From contig CAVWMS010000006.1 of the NCBI GenBank assembly GCA_963756185.1, positions 59,465-123,464 of the forward strand: a DNA stretch of 64,000 bases. Direction: 5' to 3'. The notes under the pieces were generated by a model, which did not search any database, was not told where the DNA came from, and saw only the letters and a program-made list of their open reading frames with translations. The position numbers and the translations under genes are program-made. Below, in pieces: positions 44,737 to 53,010 of this stretch (its first letter is position 1; each line of letters opens with the position of its first letter). This stretch comes from DATAXI01 sp963756185. Lineage in GTDB: Bacteria; Verrucomicrobiota; Verrucomicrobiia; Chthoniobacterales; Chthoniobacteraceae.

Positions 44737-45687
44737 CCTGCCTCTGCCTGCTCCTTTGCCTGGTGACCTCGTTCCTTTTTTCGGGCACGGAAGCCGGCAT
44801 CCTTTCCCTCAACCGCGTCCGGCTCCGGCATCGGCTGAAGATCGAACGACCCGGCGGCCCGCAAGTTGCACCGCCTGGTCTCCCACCCGGAGCGGATGCT
44901 GGTGACGGTGCTCCTGGTCACCAACCTGATGAATATTTGCGCCCTGTTGCTGGTGCGCAAATTTGTGCGTCGCGGCCTGGGGCGTGTGCGGGATACGTGG
45001 TCACCGCCGCTATCTGCCTGCCGCTGTGGCAGTTCTGCCTCGAACTATTGCCGAAGTCGCTCTTCCGGCGCTTCCCCTACCGCTCGCTGGCCGCCCTCTC
45101 GGACGTGCTTCGGCTGGCCGACCTGATCCTCTCCCCCTGCTGGCCCTCGGCGGCCTCATTCTCCGGCTCGCCCCGCGCAAACCCGAGGAGCGCAAACTTT
45201 TCGCCGCGCGCGAGGACTTCAAGTACCTGACCATCGAGAGCGACGCAGCAGGGCGCCCTGCTGCCGGTCGAGCGCGAGATGATCCACAACGTCATGGACT
45301 TGGGCGCGGCCAAGGCCGCGGACGTCATGACCCCGGTCCGCGCGGGTCCGCTCGATTTCCGCCTCCGCCACCGTCCAGGAGCTGCTCGACCTGGCCCGCC
45401 GCACCGGCCTCGAGCGGTTCCCCATGGCCGACCCCGACGGCAACCTCGTGGGCCTGGTCAATGTCTTCGAGGTCCTCGTCGATGGGGCGAAAAAGCCGCA
45501 GGTCGCCGCCTACCAGCGCCGGATCGTGACCGTGCGGCCCGAGGAGGAGGCCTACAGCATCATGAAGAAGATGCGGGCTGCCCGGGCTACGCTGGCAGCG
45601 GTGGTGGCAGGGGGAAAACCGGTGGGATTGGTCGGATTTGAGAACCTGGTGGGGCTGCTGGTGAGGGTTGGGAGGGAAAAAAAGTGA
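44733..45687 (+). CDS. Second CNNM/CBS membrane protein, several frameshifts
   Basis: Frame pieces: TCLCLLLCLVTSFLFSGTEA (CNNM helix 1), KLHRLVSHPERMLVTVLLVT, VVTAAICLPLWQFCLELLPK, RKPEERKLFAAREDFKYL, then a CBS pair (MDLGAAKAADVMTPV; MADPDGNLVGLVNVFEVLVD; RAARATLAAVVAGGKPVGL). It is a shorter paralogue without the C-terminal CorC domain. Four or more one-base shifts separate the pieces. Adjacent CNNM-CBS paralogues are common and may form heteromers. Confidence 0.62.
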
Positions 45688-45740
45688 GTGGGAAGCAAAA
45701 AAAGCTTGAAAAGTGGCACTCTTCTGCAAATATTGTTTTC

Positions 45741-46016
45741 ATGAAAATGAGAATTTCCATAATCGCCGTGGGGGCTGCACTCCTGGTCAAAGCCGGGTGT
45801 TCTTCGGTCAAATCCGCCTACAACGGCGACGAGCAGTCTCGTTTCACCAATCCGGCCAAGGTAGCAGACATGAACAACCCCAACGCCCTGCCACCCGTGG
45901 CCGAGGGCCCGGTGACGCCTGATACCCATGCGGCCAACGTCAGCGGCCCCGGTCCCAGCTCGATGACTGGGATGAGCAGCCCGAACACCTGGGGTGGCAA
46001 CCTCTCCGACCGGTAA
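45741..46016 (+). CDS. Small secreted, possibly lipoprotein-type, protein
   Basis: 91 residues from ATG 45741. It begins KMRISIIAVGAALLVKAGCS, a short hydrophobic leader ending in AGC with a lipobox-like Cys at about 20, although Lys at -3 is atypical. The mature part is Asn/Pro/Gly-rich and disordered (NNPNALPPVAEGPVTPDTHA). No family recognised. It follows the CNNM pair by 53 bases. Confidence 0.55.
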   Translation: MKMRISIIAVGAALLVKAGCSSVKSAYNGDEQSRFTNPAKVADMNNPNALPPVAEGPVTPDTHAANVSGPGPSSMTGMSSPNTWGGNLSDR

Positions 46017-46182
46017 GACGGAGGGGTCTTTGGCTTGTGTCCCGCGGGGCGGGAATAGATTGGCATAAGGCTCGCGGCGATTTTCTATCAATTTTGCGTC
46101 ATTTTGGCGTCATTTCGGCGCGTTAAAGGGCGTATTTGCACCGCTTGAGTTGTGGGGATGGTGTGTTACCCTGCCTGCCTTC

Positions 46183-46254
46183 GGGCGGTTAACTCAGTGG
46201 TAGAGTAGGTCGTTTACACCGACCCTGTCGGGGGTTCGAGTCCCTCACCGCCCA
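46183..46254 (+). tRNA. tRNA-Val (anticodon TAC)
   Basis: Acceptor GGGCGGT pairs with ACCGCCC (46247-46253), D arm AACTCAGTGGTAGAGT, anticodon arm GGTCG-TTTACAC-CGACC with anticodon TAC, T loop GTTCGAGTCC, discriminator A. CCA is not encoded. The 130 bases upstream of it have no gene. Confidence 0.95.
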
Positions 46255-46269
46255 TGATTGCTTGAACGA

Positions 46270-46457
46270 GGATTGCCCAAACCATTGCGACCGCGCATCG
46301 CCTGCGGAACATTTACGGCGGCTGCGCCGGCTGCAAACGAAACGCGCGTGACTGGCTCGTGATCGTGTATAATCCTTTCGCCAATGTCCCGCTCCACGCA
46401 AAGGCCGTCGAAAAGATTCTCCTCGCGCGCGAACAGTGCCCGTCCGGCGGGGAGTAA
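46270..46457 (+). other. Start-less open frame, possible 3' gene fragment
   Basis: After a stop at 46267 the frame reads RLRNIYGGCAGCKRNARDWL, VIVYNPFANVPLHAKAVEKI, LLAREQCPSGGE and stop. There is no ATG, GTG or TTG at its beginning. The composition is protein-like, with a CAGC pair. It may be the end of a gene cut off at the tRNA-Val locus, or chance. Confidence 0.25.
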
Positions 46458-46469
46458 ACTTCCCGCTCC

Positions 46470-47502
46470 ATGAGCGGCGGGTCGTTTTACAAAAAAATCA
46501 TCCGGCCCGGGCTCTTCCGCTTCGATGCCGAGCGGGTGCACCATTTCGCCATCGGCGCGCTTCGCTGGTTTTCGTATCTGCCGGTGCATCCCGCGCCCGA
46601 TCCGCGCCTCGCGCGCGATGTTTTCGGCATCCGCTTTCCCAATCCCGTCGGGCTCGCCGCCGGTTTCGACAAGAACGCGCTCGTCCTGCCCGCGTGGGAG
46701 AAACTCGGCTTCGGCTTTGTCGAAGCCGGCACCGTCACCGCCCGTGCGCAGCCCGGCAATCCCCAGCCGCGCATCTTTCGCCTGCCGGCGCAGCAGGCGA
46801 TCATCAACCGGCTCGGATTCAACAACGACGGCGCCGAGGCGGTTGCCCTCCGGCTCGCGCGGCTCAAGGCGTCCGGGCCGCTGGCCCTGTATTCCCGTCG
46901 GCCTCAACATCGGCAAAAGCAAGGTTACTCCACTCGAGGAAGCAGCCGGCGATTACCTCTTTTCCTTCGAGAAACTTTTTCCCTTTGCCGATTACTTCGT
47001 CCTCAACGTCTCGTCGCCGAACACGCCCGGCCTGCGCGCATTGCAGGGCAAAGAGGCGCTCGACCAGCTTCTCGGCGCGGTCCAGCGGCGCAATGCCGAG
47101 CTAAGTCCCGCGCAGCGCCTGCGCCCCGTCCTGCTCAAGATCGCGCCCGACCTGGAGTTCGGGCAAATCGAGGAAATCATTGGCCTGGTTGAGCAACACG
47201 GCCTCGCCGGCATGGTCGCGACCAATACCACGCTTGACCATTCGGCGATTCCCGAGGCGCTTCGCACCGAGGGTGGCCTCAGCGGCGCTCCCTTGCGCGC
47301 CCGCTCGACGGAAATCGTCCGCTTCATCGCCTCCCACACCACCCGCCCGATCATCGCCGTCGGCGGCATAAATGACGCCGCTTCTGCCATGGAAAAACTC
47401 GATGCCGGCGCCGCGCTGGTGCAGCTTTATACCGGTTTCATCTACGAAGGCCCGGCGCTGATCCGCGGGATCAAAGAGGCGATTGCTTCGGCTCTGCCTT
47501 GA
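46470..47502 (+). CDS. pyrD: Dihydroorotate dehydrogenase (quinone type), frameshifted
   Basis: It oxidises dihydroorotate to orotate with FMN and quinone at the membrane, in pyrimidine synthesis. It opens with the class 2 N-terminal extension (FYKKIIRPGLFRFDAERVHH), then VGLAAGFDKNA and EAGTVTARAQPGNPQPRIFR. After the shift come PVGLNIGKSKVTPLEEA, VLNVSSPNTPGLRALQG (active Ser region), LLKIAPDL, MVATNTTLDHSAI and IIAVGGINDAASAMEKLDAG. The two frames join near 46885-46895 by removing one base. pyrD is normally essential and single-copy, so this shift is probably an assembly error. Confidence 0.87.
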
Positions 47503-47507
47503 AGAAT

Positions 47508-47640
47508 CCGAAATCCGAAACTCGAAATTCGAAGTATTTGGATGTTATCCGCGGATAAGCGCGGATGGCCGCGGATTTGCCGGAAGAACTGAAGTTCCTA
47601 AAATCTGCGTAAATCTGTGTCAATCTGCGGATAAACAAAA
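47508..47640. repeat. Intergenic repeat tract (GAAATTCG-type and CGCGGAT/AATCTG-type)
   Basis: Bases 47508-47534 contain degenerate CGAAATCCGAAACTCGAAATTCGAA units. Bases 47542-47640 hold alternating CCGCGGAT / GCGCGGAT and AAATCTGCGTAAATCTGTGT-type units, a word pattern often seen scattered between genes of related bacteria. No coding signal. Confidence 0.4.
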
Positions 47641-47648
47641 AAAATTAA

Positions 47649-47684
47649 GGAGCCGCTGGTTCCACTCAATTAACCAGCGGCTCC
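47649..47684 (-). terminator. Rho-independent terminator of the HtrA gene
   Basis: Perfect 13-base stem GGAGCCGCTGGTT / AACCAGCGGCTCC with a 10-base loop, 35 bases after the htrA stop. On the minus strand it is followed by TTAATTTTTTTTG, the expected U tract. Confidence 0.9.
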
Positions 47685-47718
47685 TACCCAACGGTGCGCT
47701 GTTCAAGCGCCCCCGAAA

Positions 47719-49284
47719 TCAGTTGGTCTTTGGCTTGAGCACCAGGTACTCGCTCTTGCCATCGCTCCATACGTGGAGCAGCACGCGGTCGCTCTTGTCG
47801 ATCTTATCGCTTTCGGTGACGGCCTCGTCCGCGCTGCTCAGCGCCGTGCGATTCATCTCGAGGATCACATCGCCCTTGCGCAGACCCGCGTCGTACCCGA
47901 CCGAATTTTCATCGATATCAGTGACCACGACGCCTTTGACATCGTCCGGCACCTTCAATTCCGTGCGTGCGTCGTTGTCGAGGTTGCCGATGCTGATCCC
48001 GTCAAGGACATTGGGCCTGCCCTGCTCCGGCGCATTGCTGGTCTGGGCGACCTCATCCTGCGGCGATTCGGAGCCAAGGGTCGCATCGGTCGTTAGCGAT
48101 TGTCCATTGCGCAGGTAAGTAATGTTCACCTTGTCGCCGGGCGCCATGCCGCCGACGGTCATCCGCAGCGAATGCGGATCGGTGATCTCCTTGCCATTGA
48201 CCGTGGTAATGATATCTCCGTTCTTCAAGCCCGCCTTCTCCGCGGCGCTGCCGGGACTTACAGCGGCCACCAGCGCGCCCTGCTGGCCATCGGAAAGGTT
48301 GAACGCCTGGGCCAGCTCAGGAGTAAGTTCCTGCGGCTCGACGCCCAGCAGGCCGCGCGAGACCTTTCCATACTTGAGCAGGCTGTCGATGACATTGCGC
48401 GCAATGTTCGACGGCACCGCGAAGCCGATTCCCTCATTGCCGCCGCTCTGGGTGTAAATCATCGAGTTAATGCCGATCAGGCGTCCCTCGGAATCCACCA
48501 GCGCGCCGCCGGAGTTGCCCGGGTTGATCGACGCATCGGTCTGGATGAAGTTCTGGTAATCGCTGACTCCGCCGCGGCCCACCGCGCTCACGATGCCGTG
48601 CGTCACGGTATTGGTCAGGCCAAATGGATTGCCTACGGCCAGCACAATGTCGCCCACCTTCACCTGGTCGCTATCGGCGAAAGTAATGACCGGCAGGTCC
48701 TTCGCATCGATGCGGAGAAGCGCCAGGTCGCTCGTCGGATCGCTGCCGACCACCTTCGCGTCATATTGGCGGCCATGGTCGCCCAACTGGACCACGATCT
48801 TGTCTCCGGCTTCCGCCACATGGTTGTTAGTCAGGATAAGTCCGTCCGAACTTACAATGATTCCGGAGCCGAGCCCCTCGACTTTTTCCTGCCCGCCATT
48901 GCCGTCGGAATCATTCGGCATGCCGAAGAAACGGCGGAACATCGGGTTGCCCCGCAGCGGGTTTGAACTTTTGACCTCGCCGGTGGTGGAGACGGTTACG
49001 ACGCTCGGCCCCACCTTCTCCACGATCGGGGCGAAACTGGAAATCATTTCCGTATTGCGATTCAGCGGCGAAGCATCGACCTGTAACTGCTCCGTCGATG
49101 CGCCTGTCGAGGCGCTCGTCGTCAGTCCTCCGGACTGGCTTTGCGCCTGGACCGGCACGGTCGCCAGCGGCAACGCAACGGTCAGGGCGAGAATGGCCTG
49201 CGTAATGCGAGATAAAAGTATTGGCTTGCTTCGAGAGAGTAAGACAGGCCGGGTTACGGTCCACCAAGGGATAAGCGAATTCAT
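47719..49284 (-). CDS. HtrA/DegP-family periplasmic serine protease
   Basis: 521 residues from ATG 49284 (MNSLIPWWTV). An export signal (TQAILALTVALPLATVPVQA) is followed by the S1C protease with His in LILTNNHVAEAGDKIV, Asp in PTSDLALLRIDAKDL and Ser in INPGNSGGALVDSEGRL. Two PDZ domains come next (LLGVEPQELTPELAQAF, ENGDIITTVNGKEI-type; VGYDAGLRKGDVILEMNRTA). The protein degrades or refolds misfolded envelope proteins. The first ATG at 49332 adds residues unlike a signal peptide. A strong terminator follows. Confidence 0.92.
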   Translation of the reverse strand: MNSLIPWWTVTRPVLLSRSKPILLSRITQAILALTVALPLATVPVQAQSQSGGLTTSASTGASTEQLQVDASPLNRNTEMISSFAPIVEKVGPSVVTVSTTGEVKSSNPLRGNPMFRRFFGMPNDSDGNGGQEKVEGLGSGIIVSSDGLILTNNHVAEAGDKIVVQLGDHGRQYDAKVVGSDPTSDLALLRIDAKDLPVITFADSDQVKVGDIVLAVGNPFGLTNTVTHGIVSAVGRGGVSDYQNFIQTDASINPGNSGGALVDSEGRLIGINSMIYTQSGGNEGIGFAVPSNIARNVIDSLLKYGKVSRGLLGVEPQELTPELAQAFNLSDGQQGALVAAVSPGSAAEKAGLKNGDIITTVNGKEITDPHSLRMTVGGMAPGDKVNITYLRNGQSLTTDATLGSESPQDEVAQTSNAPEQGRPNVLDGISIGNLDNDARTELKVPDDVKGVVVTDIDENSVGYDAGLRKGDVILEMNRTALSSADEAVTESDKIDKSDRVLLHVWSDGKSEYLVLKPKTN

Positions 49285-49389
49285 AAGTTGATTTGTATGT
49301 AGCTCCGACAAGGCCGCGCGCAATTCGTTCATTCAGGGCAAGGGAAAAATGGAAATGTTTTTGGGGGCGCGAGGCGAAATCTGAAAACG

Positions 49390-49518
49390 GAAATTCGAAA
49401 TTCGGAATTCGAAATTCGAAGTTTCAGGCGCGCAGGATGCGCGCGTACGGGTACGGGTTCCCATGCCGTGTCGCGCCCCCCGCCCTTCAGCCTTTTCGAA
49501 TTTCGAATTTCGAATTTT
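49390..49518. repeat. Inverted GAAATTCG / CGAATTTC repeat arms
   Basis: Left arm 49390-49421 has tandem AAATTCGAAATTCGGAATTC units; right arm 49493-49518 has TTTTCGAATTTCGAATTTCG, the reverse complement. They can pair over a loop of about 70 bases between the msrB stop and the htrA start. The same word occurs at 47508-47534. It may act as a bidirectional terminator-like spacer. Confidence 0.45.
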
Positions 49519-49522
49519 CCAA

Positions 49523-50068
49523 CTATTTTTCCGGCACGAATTTGAGCGCCACCGAATTCATGCAATAGCGCTGCCCCGTCGGCGGCGGACCGTCGTCGAA
49601 CACATGGCCCAGGTGCGAGTCGCACCGCGCGCAGCGCACTTCCTCGCGGACCATGCCGAAGCTGGTGTCCTCGTGCGTGGTCACGGAATTTTTCACCGGT
49701 TGAAAGAAGCTCGGCCAGCCCGTGCCGGAATCGAACTTGGTGGTCGAGTCAAAGATCAGGTTGTCACAGGCCGCGCAATGGTACTGCCCCTTGCCGTGGT
49801 TGTTCCAAAAGGCGTTGCAAAACGCGGCCTCGGTGCCCGCCTCGCGCATGACGCTGTATTGTTCGGGCGAAAGGATTTTCCGCCACTCGTCGTCGGTGAG
49901 TTTGACTTTCTGGTCCATAGGGATCGCTTTCAGTTTTGCGCGGATCTTGTCCGCCTCGGGGCCTTTCGGCTGTTGCTGATCGTCCTGCGAAAAGGCGCGC
50001 ACGCCCACCGCGGCCCCCGCCGCGGTCACTGCGAGGATTTTCAAGGCATGGCGCCTGGTGAACTGCAT
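49523..50068 (-). CDS. msrB: Exported peptide-methionine (R)-S-oxide reductase
   Basis: 181 residues from ATG 50068. A twin-arginine-like signal (FTRRHALKILAVTAAGAAVG) is followed by the MsrB fold. Zinc pairs sit in YHCAACDN and VRCARCDSHLGHVFDDGPP, the conserved core is FDSGTGWPSFFQPV, and the catalytic Cys is in GQRYCMNSVAL. It reduces methionine-R-sulfoxide in exported proteins. The neighbouring HtrA gene suggests an envelope-repair context. ATG 50095 is the alternative start. Confidence 0.92.
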   Translation of the reverse strand: MQFTRRHALKILAVTAAGAAVGVRAFSQDDQQQPKGPEADKIRAKLKAIPMDQKVKLTDDEWRKILSPEQYSVMREAGTEAAFCNAFWNNHGKGQYHCAACDNLIFDSTTKFDSGTGWPSFFQPVKNSVTTHEDTSFGMVREEVRCARCDSHLGHVFDDGPPPTGQRYCMNSVALKFVPEK

Positions 50069-50468
50069 GGTGTCTTTGATTATACGCGCGTTCATGGAAT
50101 TCGGATGCGTCTATATGAGGCGCTGCCAGGCAACCTATTCCCAACAACCCCGCCGCGCCAGCCCGGTCGCGCCGTCAGTGAGACGCCGGCGGCATATCGC
50201 GGATTGACGCTGTTCCGACAATTGGCACAATGAATCCACGATGGACAGGGGAGCAAAGACGGCGCCCGCGAGGTTTTTGATACGGTAGATGGTCTGAAAG
50301 AGAGGATTGCTCATCGAAACCCCGGCGCGCCACGGAAGAGGAAAAAACCAGCATCGAAAAAGCCGAAGTAATGGCCTTGCTTTGGCGTTGGCTGCTCATC
50401 TCAGGGCAGCGTAGCCGTAATGCGTTTCCAACGCAAGACCGGAGGCCGGGCGGTGGTGTTGACTGGAT

Positions 50469-50516
50469 GAAAAAGTAGATATATTTTCAAAGGAAGTCAA
50501 TAGAAAAAGTAGATAT
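50469..50516 (+). promoter_or_regulatory. Direct-repeat operator upstream of the 60-residue protein
   Basis: The 14-base word GAAAAAGTAGATAT occurs at 50469-50482 and 50503-50516, 34 bases apart (about three helical turns), ending 9 bases before the ATG. It is AT-rich and well placed for autoregulation. Bases 50069-50468 upstream show no convincing gene. Confidence 0.5.
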
Positions 50517-50525
50517 TTTTTTCAA

Positions 50526-50708
50526 ATGAAAGAAACGCAAACTCATCGAGGCGGAAAACGGGAGGGCGCTGGCCGGAAGCCGCAAGGCAAAGCACATTTC
50601 AACGTCACGCTCACGGAGGCGAATGTGAAGGCGGCCAAGAGCAGGGAATCCAACTTCTCCGGCCTTTTAGACACCCTCCTGGCACGATGGCTGCGAACAA
50701 AGGGTTGA
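50526..50708 (+). CDS. Small DNA-binding-like protein (RHH/CopG-like)
   Basis: 60 residues: a basic glycine-rich start (KREGAGRKPQGKAHFNVTL), then a strand-helix-helix (FNVTLTEANVKAAKSRESNF, SGLLDTLLARWL) like small ribbon-helix-helix regulators of plasmids and phages. No toxin partner follows. The repeated operator immediately upstream suggests it represses itself. Confidence 0.55.
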   Translation: MKETQTHRGGKREGAGRKPQGKAHFNVTLTEANVKAAKSRESNFSGLLDTLLARWLRTKG

Positions 50709-50745
50709 TTCCGTGCATACTAAATCGTATGCTCTGAAAAGAAAA

Positions 50746-50833
50746 CGGGCCGGACGGGCTTAAATCACCGTCCGACCCGCCTGACTACCCAGCCCCGGCA
50801 GGAGCGTCCGCCAAGATCACACCTGCCGGGGCT
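50746..50833. other. Cluster of strong hairpins, candidate structured RNA or att/ori-like DNA
   Basis: Hairpin 1: CGGGCCGGACGG (50746-50757) with CCGTCCGACCCG (50768-50779), one mismatch. Hairpin 2: AGCCCCGGCAGG (50791-50802) with CCTGCCGGGGCT (50822-50833), perfect. A weaker third pairing around GGCCCA follows to about 50880. The region 50709-51030 has no gene. No U tract follows, so these are not ordinary terminators. Confidence 0.4.
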
Positions 50834-51030
50834 GTTGCTTGCCACGGCCCAGCGGAGCGGTAGTCCCAGCCTCCGTGGGCCACGCTTTTAGGAGCATTGG
50901 ATTCCTTTCATGGTTGATTGGCGAACGAAGGCACGATAAACGGCCAGGAAATGCGGGTCAAATACTTTTCGACATATTTTAATGTTTTTAATGGTTGCCG
51001 AGTTACCTGTGATATGGCACACTCCCCGCC

Positions 51031-51852
51031 ATGAGTAAGGAAACCAAGCCAGCAAAAGAAACCACGCCAGCGAAGACCCGCACCCGCAGTCCAGCCTACC
51101 CGGTGATCCCGCTTGGCCAAGCGGTTGAACTTGCGCGAAAAATGTGGGATTCGCAGAGAAAGCATGAAGCCCATATCGACTCCACCCTCAAAGCCCTGGG
51201 CTACGCCCGCCACGGCGCATCGTTGCGCATCATTGCGGCACTCGGACACTATGGGCTGACGGAAGAGAGCGGGGCCGGAGACCAAAGAAAGATCCGGTTG
51301 TCCGAACGTGCCCAAGACATCGTGCATCTGCAAGAGTCCGATCCCAAACGTGCCGCAGCACTGAGGGAGGCTGCCCTCTCCCCTTCTATTCACGCCGCCC
51401 TTTGGGAAAGATACGGGGCGCACCTGCCGGACGACAGCGCCATTCGACCATTCCTGATTAGAGAGAAAGGCTTCAACGATGCGAGCGTCGAGGATGTTCT
51501 AAATAACTATCGCGGCAGCTTTGACCTTGCAAATTTGGGCAAAATCGAAGAGGATGATGCAAATGAGCAGCATGACGCCCAAGACAAGCCCAGAGATTTC
51601 GCCGCTCGGCACCGGGAGGCCATGGACAAAATTGAAGACGCGAACAAGCGAAAGGCGGCTAGCCCCATGAATCCGGGAGCCCAAGAATTGCCGATTTTGG
51701 TGGGACCGAATCTCGTTGCGCGCATTCCGTTCCCAATGTCGGAGGACAATTTCGAATTGCTGCTAGGCACCCTGAATTTGTGGAAAAAGCAGATCGTGCA
51801 GCCCGCGCCTGCGACGAAACAGGACATCGAGACAAAGGATATCGACTCCTAA
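51031..51852 (+). CDS. Accessory protein of unknown function, possible winged helix
   Basis: 273 residues. After a Lys/Thr/Pro tail the segment YPVIPLGQAVELARKMWDSQ, STLKALGYARHGASLRIIAA, LGHYGLTEESG looks like a winged-helix DNA-binding unit, followed by RKIRLSERAQDIVHLQESDP. The C-terminal half is acidic and helical (KIEEDDANEQHDAQDKPRDF). I do not recognise the family; the pattern is that of plasmid or phage accessory genes. Lower GC than the chromosome average here. Confidence 0.55.
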   Translation: MSKETKPAKETTPAKTRTRSPAYPVIPLGQAVELARKMWDSQRKHEAHIDSTLKALGYARHGASLRIIAALGHYGLTEESGAGDQRKIRLSERAQDIVHLQESDPKRAAALREAALSPSIHAALWERYGAHLPDDSAIRPFLIREKGFNDASVEDVLNNYRGSFDLANLGKIEEDDANEQHDAQDKPRDFAARHREAMDKIEDANKRKAASPMNPGAQELPILVGPNLVARIPFPMSEDNFELLLGTLNLWKKQIVQPAPATKQDIETKDIDS

Positions 51853-51856
51853 GGGA

Positions 51857-52027
51857 CTACCTCTCACGAACTGAACCGGCGCGCTTTTTTGCCTCTTTAT
51901 ACTTCCGCTTTAATTCCGGGGAACCCAGCAGATCCTCACCCTTGCCGACTTGGCCCCCGTTACCTTCTCCACGGCCCTCAGGCCTTCTTGGCTTGCATCT
52001 AGCTGGCGCATTGACCAGAGTACGCAC
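51857..52027 (-). CDS. Possible small protein, convergent with the previous gene
   Basis: A GTG-initiated frame of 56 residues (VRTLVNAPARCKPRRPEGRG, then EDLLGSPELKRKYKEAKKRA and GSVRER). Basic, Gly-rich, protein-like composition, but no family or Shine-Dalgarno sequence. It is the only coding-like signal in the 300-base stretch 51853-52150. Confidence 0.22.
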   Translation of the reverse strand: MRTLVNAPARCKPRRPEGRGEGNGGQVGKGEDLLGSPELKRKYKEAKKRAGSVRER

Positions 52028-52103
52028 GAGACAGGACAGAACGGCCAGTCAATGTGCAAACGGACCCCCGAGGGAATGCCAAAAAAAGACCCGTTGACAC
52101 ACG

Positions 52104-52119
52104 GGTATCATTTGATACC
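52104..52119. promoter_or_regulatory. Palindromic operator of the TAC module
   Basis: GGTATCA-TT-TGATACC, a perfect 16-base palindrome 31 bases before the toxin ATG, just downstream of a consensus -35 TTGACA (52094-52099). Position and symmetry fit a site for the HTH antitoxin, which in MqsA/HigA families binds short palindromes in its own promoter. Confidence 0.5.
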
Positions 52120-52150
52120 TTGGGTCAGTGTATTGCGGATTTTCGATTGA

Positions 52151-52498
52151 ATGGCCGGTGAGATTCCAATCCCGGAGGACTGGATTCGACCAGTCTGCGC
52201 AATTCTGCGGGAAGGCGGCCCGTACAAAATCGACTGGACTGTGCGGGCCTTCCAAGAATGGCAAGCCGCCACACTTTCGGCCTTCCATTATGAAGCCGAA
52301 GAAGCGATGGCTAAAGCTTTGTCTAAACCCGGCGTAGTTGGGGTCAAGGTGCCCCTGCCGGAGCCAGGGGAATCATATGCGTTCTGGTTCATATACTCCG
52401 AAATCAAGCTTTACGGGAAAATCTGCCTGCGCCCAAATAAATTAAATATCAAGGTCATCTCAGCGCACACTCCGACACGGGGAGACGAACTCTTTTGA
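52151..52498 (+). CDS. Putative toxin of a toxin-antitoxin-chaperone (TAC) module
   Basis: 115 residues: helix-rich start (WTVRAFQEWQAATLSAFHYE), then strands YAFWFIYSEIKLYGKICLRP, KLNIKVISAHTPTRGDEL. The size and the alpha-then-beta layout fit RelE/MqsR-fold mRNA interferases, and its position before an MqsA-like antitoxin and a SecB-like chaperone supports the role. Catalytic residues cannot be set by eye. The TGA overlaps a TTG in the antitoxin frame. Confidence 0.6.
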   Translation: MAGEIPIPEDWIRPVCAILREGGPYKIDWTVRAFQEWQAATLSAFHYEAEEAMAKALSKPGVVGVKVPLPEPGESYAFWFIYSEIKLYGKICLRPNKLNIKVISAHTPTRGDELF

Positions 52499-52518
52499 GA
52501 AATTTACATCTGAGACCC

Positions 52519-53010
52519 ATGCAATCCAATACCCAAGAAACTGAATTGATCGACTTCGGCGTGCTAATCCCGACGATGGATGGAACAAGAATCGCGGAAA
52601 CTGTGACAATCCGGGTACCTGTTACTACGGATTCTGAAACCGGAGAGAAAATTCTCACCCCTGCGGCTCTTGAACAGATCGCGCAAACTCAATCGCGTCA
52701 TATGGGGCTAATGCTGCCGGATGAAATAAGGCGGCTGCGCATGAGCTTGAATCTAACCCAAGCTCAGATCGGGGATTTGCTCCAAGCGGGAGAAAAAAGC
52801 TACACTAGGTGGGAGACAGGTCGGTCTCGGCCCTCTCGAAGTACGAATGTAGTGCTCTGCGCGCTCAGAGACGGGAAGATTACGATTCCGTATCTGAAGC
52901 GGTTGCAGGAACCATTCTCGAAGTGGTGCACCGCTTCGCTTCAAGAACCGATTAGGGTGAATTTTACGCCTGAAGCAGAAAAACCTGAAATTGTTGTAAG
53001 GGCTGCATGA
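52519..53010 (+). CDS. HTH antitoxin of the TAC module (MqsA/HigA-like)
   Basis: 163 residues from ATG 52519; a TTG at 52495 overlapping the toxin stop would add eight residues. The N-terminal part (VTIRVPVTTDSETGEKILTP, AALEQIAQTQ) lacks the Cys pairs of MqsA. The HTH is LPDEIRRLRMSLNLTQAQIG, DLLQAGEKSYTRWETGRSRP. A tail of about 45 residues after the HTH (LQEPIRVNFTPEAEKPEIVV) could be the chaperone-addiction segment found in TAC antitoxins. The stop overlaps the next ATG (ATGA). Confidence 0.72.
   Translation: MQSNTQETELIDFGVLIPTMDGTRIAETVTIRVPVTTDSETGEKILTPAALEQIAQTQSRHMGLMLPDEIRRLRMSLNLTQAQIGDLLQAGEKSYTRWETGRSRPSRSTNVVLCALRDGKITIPYLKRLQEPFSKWCTASLQEPIRVNFTPEAEKPEIVVRAA

Noticed and set aside
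46245..46922. Minus-strand frame of 225 codons over tRNA-Val and pyrD
   Set aside because: It crosses a tRNA gene and is antisense to pyrD; no homology.
48100..48966. Plus-strand frame of 288 codons opposite htrA
   Set aside because: Antisense of the HtrA protease and PDZ region; no motif.
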